A stretch of DNA of 64,000 nucleotides from Pseudomonas fluorescens (GCF_001902145.1 NZ_MRST01000020.1:124001-188000); one strand, 5' to 3'. Shown: positions 29,701 through 36,462, numbered from the stretch's first letter. Program-made: numbers and translations. Notes: generated by a model from the sequence alone, not told the origin.

Positions 29701-31040
29701 TTGGGCCATTGGCTGCAGGTGCAGCTGCCAGCGCAGGGGCGGGCGTTGGGGTGGCAGCTGGAGCTGGAGCAGTGGCTGCAGGAGCAGCGACCAACGCTAC
29801 GGTCAGTGTCGTTAACAACCGTGGCAACTTGGGCGCGGTACTCAAGGACGTGACTTCTTCGGATGCGATGAAGGGGTATGTGATTGCTGGCGTCACGGCT
29901 GGCATGACCGCTGCTTATTTTGGTGATTGGACGGGGACTCAAACAAACACAATTACCGGGAAAGTTACGACACCGGGTCTACTGAACACTTGGAGCGGTG
30001 TTGGTAAATTTGCCGCCAATCAGACATTGCAAAGCGGCACATCCATGCTGTTGAGCAAGGCGCTCGGGCAGGGCGGTAGCGCCAGCGATGCATTAAAAAG
30101 TGCGCTGTTCAATACGTTGGCGGCAGCCAGTTTTAACCTAGTGGGCAATTACACCCAAGGCGTAATTGCCGATGGATCGGCACCCAAAGTTGCGATTCAC
30201 GCGATGGTGGGTGGTTTGCTGGCTGAGGCTACGGGCGGCGATTTTAAAACCGGTGCGTTGGCGGCGGGGGCGAACGAGGCGCTGGTTACTCATCTGAATA
30301 CGCTGGTTAACGGCAACGAAGAGTTGCTGACGATGAGTTCGCAGATCGTGGGTGTGTTGGCGGCTGCTGGGCAGAAAGATGCGGATGCTGCCAAGATCGA
30401 GAAAGGGGCTTGGGTTGCGCAAAACCTGACGCAATACAATTTTCTGGAGCATCTGCCACCAGGTTTAAGTGAATACGGATCAGCGGCGACTACTCTGGCA
30501 AAGGACATGCTGGAAAAAGGTGCCACTAACGACCAAATTGCCCAAGCACAGCTGGAGCTGGCCCGAGGGCAAGGTTTTGAAGGGGTTCAACCGGCTAACG
30601 AGTTCGTCAAGGCTTGGGGCTATTTTATGGCCGGCGAGCTCACAGGTGCGGGGCTGGCGGCAGTATTAGGTCGGCTTGTGATGGGGGGGGCAAAAGGTAG
30701 TGCGTTCGCTGGGAAAAACATTGATGATTTGTCAAATGCAGGAAAACTGCTTGATCCGGCCGATAAATCAGGACAACTTTCATTAGCGGGTCGAGCACTC
30801 CAAAAACACGGTAGTCGTGAAGGCAGTGCGTTTCCTAGCGTTAAAGGAAGCCCTTCTGAAATCAACGCTCAAGGGCAAAAAATAGCTGACGAAATTCTGA
30901 GCAATCCGGCGGCCACTGTAACCTACAAAGACACCGGTAGATTTGGGAAGGTCATGGATGTGATTGCCCCCGATGGCCGTGGACTTCGCTACGATTCAAA
31001 TGGGAAATTTATTGGTTTGTTGGAGCCTCCAAAACGATGA
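20799..31040 (+). CDS. cdiA: CdiA-like filamentous haemagglutinin / contact-dependent inhibition exoprotein
   Basis: At 3413 residues this is the largest gene in the window. I take the ATG at 20799 (MDVRQFAFLV) rather than the upstream TTG. An extended signal sequence (to about residue 50, LLAQA/EGIVV) precedes the TPS secretion domain (about 50-300), with NPYGI near residue 155. Roughly residues 360-1970 are tens of FHA-type beta-helix repeats (L-DN-S/R-x-GG-x-I/L-S). A second haemagglutinin region follows (about 2480-2950), then a Gly/Ala-rich hydrophobic DUF637-like segment (about 2955-3040). The last 100 residues (about 3315-3413, LSLAGRALQKHGSR ... APDGRGLRYDSNG ... FIGLLEPPKR) look like a polymorphic toxin tip, probably a nuclease of the BECR/RNase type from memory of similar tips. 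DNA from about 29.9 kb onward is more A/T-rich. It overlaps the immunity candidate by 4 bp. Confidence 0.85.
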   Translation: MDVRQFAFLVRQPSAALKSRDAFLGLPKRGLALILANALFWQPLLAQAEGIVVSAPGTTVGQAGNGVPVVNIAAPNGSGLSHNQFKDYNVGANGVILNNATGRTQSTQLGGIILGNPNLQGRAANIILNEVNGGSPSQLRGYTEVAGQSAKVIVANPYGITCSGCGFINTPNVTLTTGKPILDNGRLDRYQVDGGAVTIDGQGLNASNVDRFEIITRSAKINAQINARNLSVVAGRNDVNAQTLSATARADDGSAKPELAIDSTALGGMYAGAIKLVGTEAGVGVKLDGTLMASGGDIQLDANGRLSLANAKASEAVVIKAGQLDAAGAVYAGTRVDVQTSAGLSNQKSLAARDSITLTSGGALVNSGIIEAGVNADESRNASGDVSLSAAKLSNSGSVVASRTLTATASQTLNNQGGTLSGTSAVINAGQLDNRGGRVLGTDSLKVTATSLDNRTQGLLHSENSTDVTVTAALDNQSGRVIGLKNLVLNAGQLTNDNGLVASQAQAHITAGQLSNQAGEISANQTTVIATNLDNRSGKLLGGNLNVTASGAIDNRLGIFSAVSLLTVQAASLDNRDKGSVASQGMMNLTVTGLLDNRNEGNLISQGAQQISAGQLNNSQGGLLSSKTTMALHGDNLINQGGLVIADDALTLTGGDLDNSQAGVISTKATAHLQLNQLNNRNGGKLSSDGALTLNANQLENGAGRISAKGDLQATVGVLNQHTGELVSDGALTLSGTSLDNRNGGLIAATNGVDLRSQSILNQQGEISSQAKVLVVAEQLNNTTGKVIGDSGLTLTVQRLLNQSKGLLAGRDSLVLSGAHLDNSQGGRVTSQKGLHITLTGDLLNQGQGTLLSEGGLTVNAGTLDNSQGGILSAAKALAITTQGQLNNQAGKLLADGTATLASAALNNSQGGVISAKQHVDVRSASLNNSQRGSISSDAGITLNAGQLDNSQQGSIFAKSTVKANLTGLDQHDRGELVSNTHIELDLQHGQLINRDHGLIATPGQLLLNNLGNVDNSQGGEISSTQSFLLVADALNNRGGKVISGDSLQVRIAKALDNSVEGVLSAKNLLQVDADSLDNQAGGALASRGALDLKVTGVLDNHNHGQITAATVLTTTSGSLNNSDKGSLSAGTLQTLNTGALDNHQGGRIVSDGSQTVTAANVNNRAGVIGSQQSLNLTTANLDNTAGLINSQAGLTLTGHTVDSSLEGEISAKGDLKLIVQQLIQRQGRLIGERAVSLDLQGGNLDNSAGLISAKGPLTFARLANLTNREQGEISSQTAFTVAAKRIDNGDRGVILSADQLRLEADAVVNANKGLISGWNGLTVVGKSLDNSAEGTLSSKSGTLHTDLSGVLDNHAAGALVSQGKQTLIAGSLNNDQGIISGQADVDLNVAGRLDNSNNGLISAAQHLGFNNAQNQILNRGGRINAANITFIGGSLDNSAGQLISQGTLDGTLSGALINANNARLASGAALLLSAASLDNRGGQLVSQDRLDLTLANGDLDNSAKGTLASQKDLVIKLLAGDVHNQLDGLIFSQKGKLDITARTLTNYQGTLQSQADNRLRLSGALNNQGGRVDSLSGNLDLETASVANTAGGILNSSKGWIKLVTGLFNNGSGITQAQSLDIQAKGGLLNQLGHLSALGGDSQIITTTLNNQGGGVYADTLLKVTANNFDNQGTAANNGGKVGARTIDFGLTGTLSNRYGLIESDDTLSLVAQTIDNVSGNLRAMGRVGTTDIRTTGLFDNRFGALESANETLNLQAASLDNNGGRIVHTGGGKFDLTSDQVTRAGGSFVTNGQLDIKAASWTNSSVIQAGRLNLDIGQFTQTASGQLLGAQSLTGIGDTWTNDGLLASDGTLKLTLTGGYSGNGRVSSLGDMTLAAANMDLSESARIAGGAVTQITSSNVLNNRGRLTSVGDLTVNAATLNNYGTLGGSKNVRLNATHVLNEKGLLFSGEDMTLRVNEFSNRFGDVYSLGGLDIARDDANGRSALIENVSGTLESDGNMRLLADTLSNRREQFTTEKSLVSASISVYGNDYCKGKGCELKFSGVETYEDVIKGSSASAFINAGGDLTVGSQTFDNLYSSVSASKNILINTDVLNNIGAAGGEQRNFGYAYYTRNRSAYALLMSEVEQFNRSNDPNSSDYKPGEYTFDQFVEKTRFSDTFFTSPIDYTVPTSGSVIAQAVIQAAGSVTVNATKEINNSVIRPNATDIDTPVANRNTNSDVFASTVKPAITAQLPPDLAQRQVNPVTLPGFSLPTGENGLFRLSGQAAKGGAAGKADTATGDFNVNGRVITAADREKTLDYTAVQERGFNLDGQPTSGAVNGQGPRALDSSTQSVTRVQGLPEITPVDNSHKYLIETNPALTDLKQFMSSDYLLGKLGYNPDASWKRLGDGLYEQRLIREAVVARTGQRYINGLASDDALFRYLMDNAISYKDSLNLQLGVSLTAEQVAALTHDIVWMEETEVNGQKVLTPVLYLAQADNRLAPNGALIQGQDVSLITGGDLRNSGTLRATNNLNMVAGNIDNSGLMQAGNRLEMLATDSIRNTRGGIVNGRDISATAVTGDIINERTVTTFKQDGQGYQLRNDVVSEASRFEATDTLKLNAGRDVLNLGSNLKAGGNASVTAGRDVLIASQTEQDDYAYQRRRISGTEQTILQHTSAVDVGGNLAIDARRDIAVVASTVSAAKDLSVKAGENLTLAAAANEQHDYSKGKKGGTKTTTQLDDITQQSAELKAGGDLIAIAGTDLTLVASKISAGNEAYVHADNELQMLAAQDSHYSLYDMSKKGSWGSKKTQRDEVTDVKNVGSEIKTGGDLTLESGGDQKYQAAKLESGGDIAIVSGGAVEFEAVKDLHDESHTKSKGDAFWTSSKGKGNTDETLRQTQMVAEGNIAIKAVEGLKIDVRQVNQQTVSQSIDAMVKADPQLAWIKEAEARGDVDWRQVKEIHDSFKYSNSGLGPASQIIIAIVMAAVVGPLAAGAAASAGAGVGVAAGAGAVAAGAATNATVSVVNNRGNLGAVLKDVTSSDAMKGYVIAGVTAGMTAAYFGDWTGTQTNTITGKVTTPGLLNTWSGVGKFAANQTLQSGTSMLLSKALGQGGSASDALKSALFNTLAAASFNLVGNYTQGVIADGSAPKVAIHAMVGGLLAEATGGDFKTGALAAGANEALVTHLNTLVNGNEELLTMSSQIVGVLAAAGQKDADAAKIEKGAWVAQNLTQYNFLEHLPPGLSEYGSAATTLAKDMLEKGATNDQIAQAQLELARGQGFEGVQPANEFVKAWGYFMAGELTGAGLAAVLGRLVMGGAKGSAFAGKNIDDLSNAGKLLDPADKSGQLSLAGRALQKHGSREGSAFPSVKGSPSEINAQGQKIADEILSNPAATVTYKDTGRFGKVMDVIAPDGRGLRYDSNGKFIGLLEPPKR

Positions 31041-31261
31041 ATCTTTTATCTACTGTAATAACAAGCCCCCCAGATCGAGAGAATTGTGTATTCGAGATTT
31101 GGGCGGGCTCGAGTCAGTTGGCTGAGGTATCACATGAGCCAGGAAGACCAATTGAAATAGAAATTTATCCCCCCGCTGAGGGAGGTAAGTGGAATTTCAA
31201 TCTTGAGGACCTTATGACTGCTTTGCATCAGGCGGCTAAGACTTTAAGCTCTCACGAATAA
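31037..31261 (+). CDS. cdiI: Candidate CDI immunity protein
   Basis: This small acidic protein of 74 residues overlaps the end of cdiA by ATGA, the usual arrangement for toxin tip and immunity. It has no signal peptide or membrane segment, so it would act in the cytoplasm by binding the toxin tip. Sequence features are a beta-rich N-terminal half (CVFEIWAGSSQLAEV, IEIEIYPPAEGG) and a C-terminal helix (LEDLMTALHQAAKTL). A/T content resembles the toxin tip. I do not recognise the family; the immunity role is inferred from position, size and overlap. Confidence 0.7.
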   Translation: MNLLSTVITSPPDRENCVFEIWAGSSQLAEVSHEPGRPIEIEIYPPAEGGKWNFNLEDLMTALHQAAKTLSSHE

Positions 31262-31315
31262 GTTGGTGCAAAAAGCTCTGGAGGTGCAATTGACGCTGGC
31301 TTCGATACGAGAAAA

Positions 31316-31397
31316 GGGAACAGATTTATTTTTAAATTTTAGGTTTGGCGAGGGTTTTTAGTTATCGACCAAAAAGGGTGAAAAATAAATCTGTCCC
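31316..31397. repeat. MITE-like 82-bp inverted repeat element
   Basis: GGGAACAGATTTATTTTT at the left and its near-perfect complement AAAAATAAATCTGTCCC at the right (one extra A in the left copy) enclose about 46 bp. Such GGGACAGATTTATTTTT ends occur around small transposon remnants in pseudomonads as I recall. No transposase is present. It sits between the immunity gene and the lipoprotein genes. Confidence 0.6.
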
Positions 31398-31552
31398 GAA
31401 TGGCACTTACTTAAGGCCACTTTTCTAAAATCGGCCCCTTCCGTTTATGAAAGCTGCATATACAGAGTGTATGGCATCCCCTCGGCGCGCCTCTTATTCC
31501 ACTTTCCCAAAAGTTTCACGCCAACAAATCAAACACCCAATAAGGACATTCC

Positions 31553-32185
31553 GTGCTCCAAACCCTCTTCAAAACCGCCGCACTCCTCACGGCATTGTCC
31601 CTGACCGGCTGCGTTTCCTACACCGTCACCGGTCCATTGAGCGCTCCGCCCCACTCCGCAAAGGTCAGCAGCCCCCGTACCGCACAAATCGCCGACGTTT
31701 CTGTCGCCATCCCAGACACTGACGACGCCACCCGCACCGCCATCAGCCGTTCACTCACCCATCAGCTCAACCAATACGTCAAGGCCGGTGGCTACTTCAA
31801 GGATGTCACCGAATACCCCGTGCGCCTGGGCGAGAACGACGTGGTGCTCAAGTTCAACGTGACCTCGCTCAAGGGCCATCGCGCGCCGCACCCTGCTTAC
31901 ATCCCGGGGGCTTTGTTGACCCTGACGATCTGGATTTGGGTAAACGGGCCCATCTACGTCGACAGTTTCGATATGGCCGGTGATCTGTCGATCGTTGACC
32001 GTAACGGTAAAGAACTGGCTGCCGCCAAGGAGCAGATCAAGTTTGAACACAACGTGGGGCTTTACGGGCGGGAGTATTGGTCGCCGGTAGTGGGGGGCAA
32101 GAAGTTGAATGAACTGGTTTCAACGCTGCTCGATAACGCCACGGCGAAGTTGGCACAACCACAACTTAAGGAAGAACAAAAATGA
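31553..32185 (+). CDS. Putative lipoprotein of unknown function
   Basis: The 210-residue product starts at GTG (31553) after TAAGGA. The lipobox LSLTGC puts the acylated Cys at about residue 20, so it is anchored in the envelope; residue +2 is Val, which favours outer-membrane sorting. The mature part has a segment AVSVAIPDTDD-like beta strand then helix (TRTAISRSLTHQLNQYV), and a strongly hydrophobic stretch PGALLTLTIWIWVNGPIYV (about 120-138). I do not recognise the family. It overlaps the next lipoprotein gene by ATGA, so the two are co-translated and probably function together. Confidence 0.75.
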   Translation: MLQTLFKTAALLTALSLTGCVSYTVTGPLSAPPHSAKVSSPRTAQIADVSVAIPDTDDATRTAISRSLTHQLNQYVKAGGYFKDVTEYPVRLGENDVVLKFNVTSLKGHRAPHPAYIPGALLTLTIWIWVNGPIYVDSFDMAGDLSIVDRNGKELAAAKEQIKFEHNVGLYGREYWSPVVGGKKLNELVSTLLDNATAKLAQPQLKEEQK

Positions 32186-32769
32186 TTGGGTCAATCAAGC
32201 ACTGCGTGGTGCTCGCTGCGGTTCTGTTATCTGGCTGCGTGACGTATTCGCAGAACGAGTTGCCTCCCGTGCAGGCGTGGCCACCCACGGCCAATGCGCC
32301 GCAACAGAAACCGAAGGTGTTCGTGCGCACCACGGTCATGAATCAGGTCAACGGTGGGCCGGCCAATACGGCTGCGGGGGCTGCGGCAGCGGTTGGGGAA
32401 GCGACGGTTGCCGAGGGCTTTCGTGAGTCGGGGCGTTTTGCGTGGGTGAGTACGGATAAGGCCGAGGCGGATCTTTATGTTGAGGCCACCTTGTACAACA
32501 ACGAACAGTTCAGCATGGCGTCGGCCATCATCACCGGGGTGACGTTCTTCATTATCCCTTCTACCGCAAAGAACACCTTCACCCTGGAGACCGTATTCAA
32601 GGACAAGGACGGTAAAGAGCTGGGCCGTGTGCACAAGAGCGAGTCGCTGCGTACCTGGATGCAGTTGCTGTTGATCGTTGCCGTGCCTTTCCGCCAGGAC
32701 ACCCACGAGGTGGTGCAGGCCCTGACCCGCAGCACGTTGGATGAGGCGGTGCAGCGGCGCTTGTTGTAG
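32182..32769 (+). CDS. Putative lipoprotein, second of an overlapping pair
   Basis: The 195-residue product has a lipobox LLSGC (acylated Cys near residue 19). A Pro/Gln-rich segment is followed by a domain with AEADLYVEATLYNNEQFSMASA, a hydrophobic stretch (IITGVTFFIIPST, about 115-128) and a second one (MQLLLIVAVPF, about 160-170). The C-terminal helix is ALTRSTLDEAVQRRLL. Its layout resembles the preceding lipoprotein: a strand-helix domain with two internal hydrophobic patches and a final helix. They may be distant paralogues. The autotransporter gene starts 69 bp downstream. Function is unknown. Confidence 0.75.
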   Translation: MIGSIKHCVVLAAVLLSGCVTYSQNELPPVQAWPPTANAPQQKPKVFVRTTVMNQVNGGPANTAAGAAAAVGEATVAEGFRESGRFAWVSTDKAEADLYVEATLYNNEQFSMASAIITGVTFFIIPSTAKNTFTLETVFKDKDGKELGRVHKSESLRTWMQLLLIVAVPFRQDTHEVVQALTRSTLDEAVQRRLL

Positions 32770-32838
32770 TCGTTCGTTTTATATCTGTAATCGCCATGGG
32801 TTTGTGGCGTTGCTTTCTGTCGTACATGGAGTTTTCAA

Positions 32839-35442
32839 ATGAAGCAAAAACCGTTCAAGCAGAAACTGTTGGCCGTGATGGTCGGTGCAATCAGCAGCCA
32901 GGCATTGGCGGTTGAAGTGGATCTGGGTCAAGGCAAAACCTCGTGGAAGGGTGAGACGTTTAATGAGTCACTGACCTTCACCGGGAGGCTGACCCAAGCA
33001 ACCAATCAAACCCCCACCCCTGAATCTGGCACTACTGCGTTGATGGGGGTCAGTGTTTCCGAAACCCACATCCAAGGTTCGCTGATTAATCGTGCCGATA
33101 TTGTGATGACGTCGGACGGGCGCTCCATCCGAGCGTTTGCCGTGGACCCATTCGGTTTCAGAGATGGAACTTCAACCCCCAGCACAATTACGGGCGATCT
33201 GATTCAGGCCGGTAACATCACCATGAACAATGGGGGTTATGAAGGTTTTGAGATCGGTGAAGCCGTGATTGGGGGCAGCGTAATCAACTCCGGCACCATT
33301 AAAACAACTCCCGTTGTATCGGGCACTTCTGCTTTTGGTGGCACGGTTGGCGGCGAGGGTATGTTCCTGCATAACACCCAAGTGGCAGGCGACGTTGCTA
33401 ACACGGGCGTGATCGAGGTGGTTGGCGATGAAGTAGTGGCGCTGGCAGTGGATGGCCCGAGTGATTTCCCGATCAATATCGGCGGCAAAATCATCAACTC
33501 CGGAACTATCACTGCAACTGGCCAGCGCGCCTGGGGCATAGAAGTTGAAACCACCACGAGCCCACTGCGTATCGAAAACAGTGGCCTGCTGTCTGTGAAC
33601 GGCGCAGATGCTTCCGGTATTGTTTTTTATGCCGGCACCGTCGACTCCATCCTCAACACCGGCACCCTCGAAGCCCAAGGCACCCACGCCAAAGCGATCG
33701 ATCTCCTGGGCGCCACCTTCACCCAAAACAACCCCACCGGCTCCCGCGGCATCATCAACCGCGGCACGATCATCGCCGATGGCACGGCCATCTCTGTTGA
33801 CGCAGCCGAGCAAACCTCCACCTTTGAAATCAACCAACAAGCCGGTGAAATCCGCAGCAATTCCGGCATTGCCATCGACGCAGCCAACCGCGCCACCCTC
33901 AACTGGACCGGCGGCAAAATCGTCGGCGACGTACTCAACGTCAGCACGGTGAACATCGCCGGCCAGGCTGACTTTTCCGGCAGCCGCATCATCGCGCCAG
34001 TGTCGATCAACTCGGGCTCTCTGAACCTGTCGGCCCCCGGCACGGTGCTCACCGGTGACCTCAACATCGCCAGCGGTGCAGGCATTGATATGCGCCTGGC
34101 CAACAGCGTGGTGCCGACCACGCCATACCTGACGGTCAACGGTGCGGCGAATTTTGCTCAGGCATCGAAAGTAACCTTGAGCGCCACCCCTGGCGATTTC
34201 ACCGCCGTGCCAAGCGGCACCGAATACACCTTGCTGCAAGCCAGCAGTCTGCAGAACAACGGCCTGTCGGTTGCCAGCACTTCGTCGCTGCTGGACGTGC
34301 TCAGTTATTCGGCCGATGCACAGACGGTCAAGGCCGTGGTGGGCTTGAAGAGCAATCAGCAAGTGCAAGAGGAACTGACCGGCGCGGGCGCCACTGAGCC
34401 GGTTGTCACTGTGGTCAACGAAGCAAAAAATGACGTGCTCGGGCAGTTGGCAACGGATGATCCGGTGTTCCAGGCCCTGGCCAACGCAGGCACGGCGCAG
34501 CAGTTGGCGCAGGTGGGCGAGCAACTCAAGCCGGACGTCAACCGTGGCGCGCTGGACGTGGCCTTGTCGGGCCAGACGGTGGTCAATGGCGCGATCCTCA
34601 ATCGCCTCTCGGGCCAGCGTGATAATCGCGAAGCCGTGGGTGTGTGGTTGCAAGGCTTGAGCAGCAACATGGATCAGGATGGCCGCAGCGGCGACAACGG
34701 TTATTCGGCCAACAGCAGCGGCATGGCGGTGGGTGTGGATGGTCGGTTGAACGACAGCACCACGGTGGGTGTGGCTTACAGCTACCTCAACTCCAACATC
34801 CATTCGGACCTGGGCACCAAGACTGACGTGCAGGGCCATGCGCTGTCGTTGTACGGCAACTGGTCGCTGCAGAACTGGTTCGTCGATGGCAGCTTGAGCT
34901 ACGGCCATAACGACAATGACAGCAAGCGCCGTGTGGCGGGCACTACCGCCAAGGGCAGCTACGACAGCAATGTGTTGTCGGCCAGCGTACTGGGCGGCTA
35001 CAGCTTCAAGCTGTCGGATGCTGCCGTGATTGAACCGCGAGTGGCGGCACGTTATTCCAACGTGCGCATGGACAGCTTTACCGAGAAGGGCTCTTCAGCG
35101 GCGCTGAGTACCGGCTCGCAACGCTATGAAGTGGGCGAGTTGGGCGCGGGTGTGCGCTTGGCCGGCAACTTGCGGTTGGCCACCGGCAGCCTGCAACCGG
35201 AAGCCACCTTGATGGCTTATCACGACCTGATGGGCGACCGCGTGGCGCAAACCTCCAGCTTTGTGCTGGGCGGTTCGGCGTTTACCGTCACGGGCGCTTC
35301 GGTCGCACGTGACAGTTACGAAGCCAGCCTGGGCCTGAATTATCAGGTGTCGGCGCTGACGGTGGGCGCCAGCTATACCCGTCAGGCGCGTAGCGGGTTT
35401 GATGCTGATGGGGTGATGGTCAAGGCGCGTTACGCGTTTTAG
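32839..35442 (+). CDS. Autotransporter (type Va) with beta-helix passenger
   Basis: The 867-residue product has a signal peptide (MKQKPFKQKLLAVMVGAISSQALA, 24 residues), a passenger of about residues 25-580 and a C-terminal autotransporter barrel (about 600-867) that ends in Phe (VKARYAF). The passenger is rich in short beta-helix repeats of the form I-NSGTI-x-x-G/T (VINSGTIKT, VANTGVIEV, IINSGTITAT, ILNTGTLEAQG, IINRGTIIADG). It shows no protease or lipase motif, so it is likely an adhesin or aggregation factor. The junction helix is ALDVALSGQTVVNGAILNRL. No internal cleavage site is evident. A hairpin follows the stop. Confidence 0.9.
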   Translation: MKQKPFKQKLLAVMVGAISSQALAVEVDLGQGKTSWKGETFNESLTFTGRLTQATNQTPTPESGTTALMGVSVSETHIQGSLINRADIVMTSDGRSIRAFAVDPFGFRDGTSTPSTITGDLIQAGNITMNNGGYEGFEIGEAVIGGSVINSGTIKTTPVVSGTSAFGGTVGGEGMFLHNTQVAGDVANTGVIEVVGDEVVALAVDGPSDFPINIGGKIINSGTITATGQRAWGIEVETTTSPLRIENSGLLSVNGADASGIVFYAGTVDSILNTGTLEAQGTHAKAIDLLGATFTQNNPTGSRGIINRGTIIADGTAISVDAAEQTSTFEINQQAGEIRSNSGIAIDAANRATLNWTGGKIVGDVLNVSTVNIAGQADFSGSRIIAPVSINSGSLNLSAPGTVLTGDLNIASGAGIDMRLANSVVPTTPYLTVNGAANFAQASKVTLSATPGDFTAVPSGTEYTLLQASSLQNNGLSVASTSSLLDVLSYSADAQTVKAVVGLKSNQQVQEELTGAGATEPVVTVVNEAKNDVLGQLATDDPVFQALANAGTAQQLAQVGEQLKPDVNRGALDVALSGQTVVNGAILNRLSGQRDNREAVGVWLQGLSSNMDQDGRSGDNGYSANSSGMAVGVDGRLNDSTTVGVAYSYLNSNIHSDLGTKTDVQGHALSLYGNWSLQNWFVDGSLSYGHNDNDSKRRVAGTTAKGSYDSNVLSASVLGGYSFKLSDAAVIEPRVAARYSNVRMDSFTEKGSSAALSTGSQRYEVGELGAGVRLAGNLRLATGSLQPEATLMAYHDLMGDRVAQTSSFVLGGSAFTVTGASVARDSYEASLGLNYQVSALTVGASYTRQARSGFDADGVMVKARYAF

Positions 35443-35453
35443 GGTTAAGCCCG

Positions 35454-35480
35454 AACAGGGGCTCTTCAAGAGCCCCTGTT
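35454..35480 (+). terminator. Hairpin after the autotransporter gene
   Basis: A perfect inverted repeat AACAGGGGCTCTT / AAGAGCCCCTGTT starts 11 bp after the stop. The T tract is poor, so the efficiency is uncertain. Confidence 0.6.
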
Positions 35481-35663
35481 GTCCCCACAAGCAATAATCT
35501 TTCTTTGTTGAAATCCACTCGCCGATATTCTGGTTTTTTTAATTTTTACTTTGCGTTTTTTCACAGTACCCACCCCAATACGCAATTCCCCGCCCCCTTT
35601 CTTTGTTTAGTATTGGATCCAGTGGCCACTGAGGCCCACTCTGTTCAAAAAAGGAGAAGCGAC

Positions 35664-35720
35664 ATGATGCCCAAGGATCCTTTCAGCGCTGGCCGACCTA
35701 ACCTGTTCGCGGCCTCCTGA
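35664..35720 (+). CDS. 18-codon leader ORF upstream of the AraC gene
   Basis: ATG at 35664 has an ideal ribosome-binding site (AAGGAGA, 6 bp away) and encodes MMPKDPFSAGRPNLFAAS. Its TGA ends one base before the ATG of the AraC regulator, which itself has no purine-rich ribosome-binding site. That suggests coupled translation or a regulatory leader. The peptide has no recognisable function. Confidence 0.55.
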   Translation: MMPKDPFSAGRPNLFAAS

Positions 35721-35721
35721 A

Positions 35722-36462
35722 ATGAACGCGCATACCTCTTTGGCAGCCCTCGCCGGTAACTACGTGCACGGCGACATCGTGGCTCCCCACCGACATGACG
35801 AGGGCCAATTGGTCTATGCCATCAACGGTGTGATGCTGGTGTCGGTGCAGCAGGCAACCTGGGTGCTGCCTTCCGGGCACGCCTTGTGGGTGCCACCGGG
35901 AATCGAGCATCAGATCCGCATGACCGGCGAGGTGCGTATGCGCACCTTGCTGATCTCGCCGGGGGCGCACGGTCGGTTGGCGCAGGCGTGCGAGGTGATC
36001 AGGGTTTCACCGTTGCTGCGCGAGCTGATTGTGGCTGCAGGTGATGAGCCTGACAGCCAGGCGGCGTCGTTGCGTCATGTGCAAATTGTCGAGCTGATTT
36101 TCTCTGAGCTTGACCGCGCGCAGCGGGTGCTGGCGCATGTGCCGATCCCGCATGAACCGAGGCTCAAGGCGCTGTGCGCGGAGTTTATCGACAACCCTTC
36201 CCAGGAGTCGAAACTGGAGAGATGGGCGGTGCAGCTCAATATGAGTTCACGCACCCTGGCTCGGCTGTTCCAGAAAGAGTTGGGCATGAGTTATGGCGAG
36301 TGGCGCAAGCGCACGCGGTTGCTGCTCAGCATGCAGCGGCTGGCCAGTGGGGCCTCCATCCTGGAGGTGGCATTGGAGCACGGTTACCAAAGCCCGAGTG
36401 CATTTACCGCGATGTTCAAGCGCACCCTGGGTTACACCCCGAGTCACTGCCGCCTGGTCTGA
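35722..36462 (+). CDS. AraC-family transcriptional regulator with cupin sensor
   Basis: The 246-residue protein has an N-terminal cupin-like sensor (about residues 10-85, with HRHDEGQLVYAINGVM and GHALWVPPGIEHQI) and a C-terminal double helix-turn-helix (about 145-246). The latter contains KLERWAVQLNMSSRTLARLFQKELGMSYGEWRKR and the typical second motif VALEHGYQSPSAFTAMFKRTLGYTP. The metal-binding-like His pairs in the sensor resemble those of NimR-type regulators. It lies upstream of, and in the same direction as, a drug-efflux operon, which it may control. Translation probably depends on the leader ORF. Confidence 0.9.
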   Translation: MNAHTSLAALAGNYVHGDIVAPHRHDEGQLVYAINGVMLVSVQQATWVLPSGHALWVPPGIEHQIRMTGEVRMRTLLISPGAHGRLAQACEVIRVSPLLRELIVAAGDEPDSQAASLRHVQIVELIFSELDRAQRVLAHVPIPHEPRLKALCAEFIDNPSQESKLERWAVQLNMSSRTLARLFQKELGMSYGEWRKRTRLLLSMQRLASGASILEVALEHGYQSPSAFTAMFKRTLGYTPSHCRLV

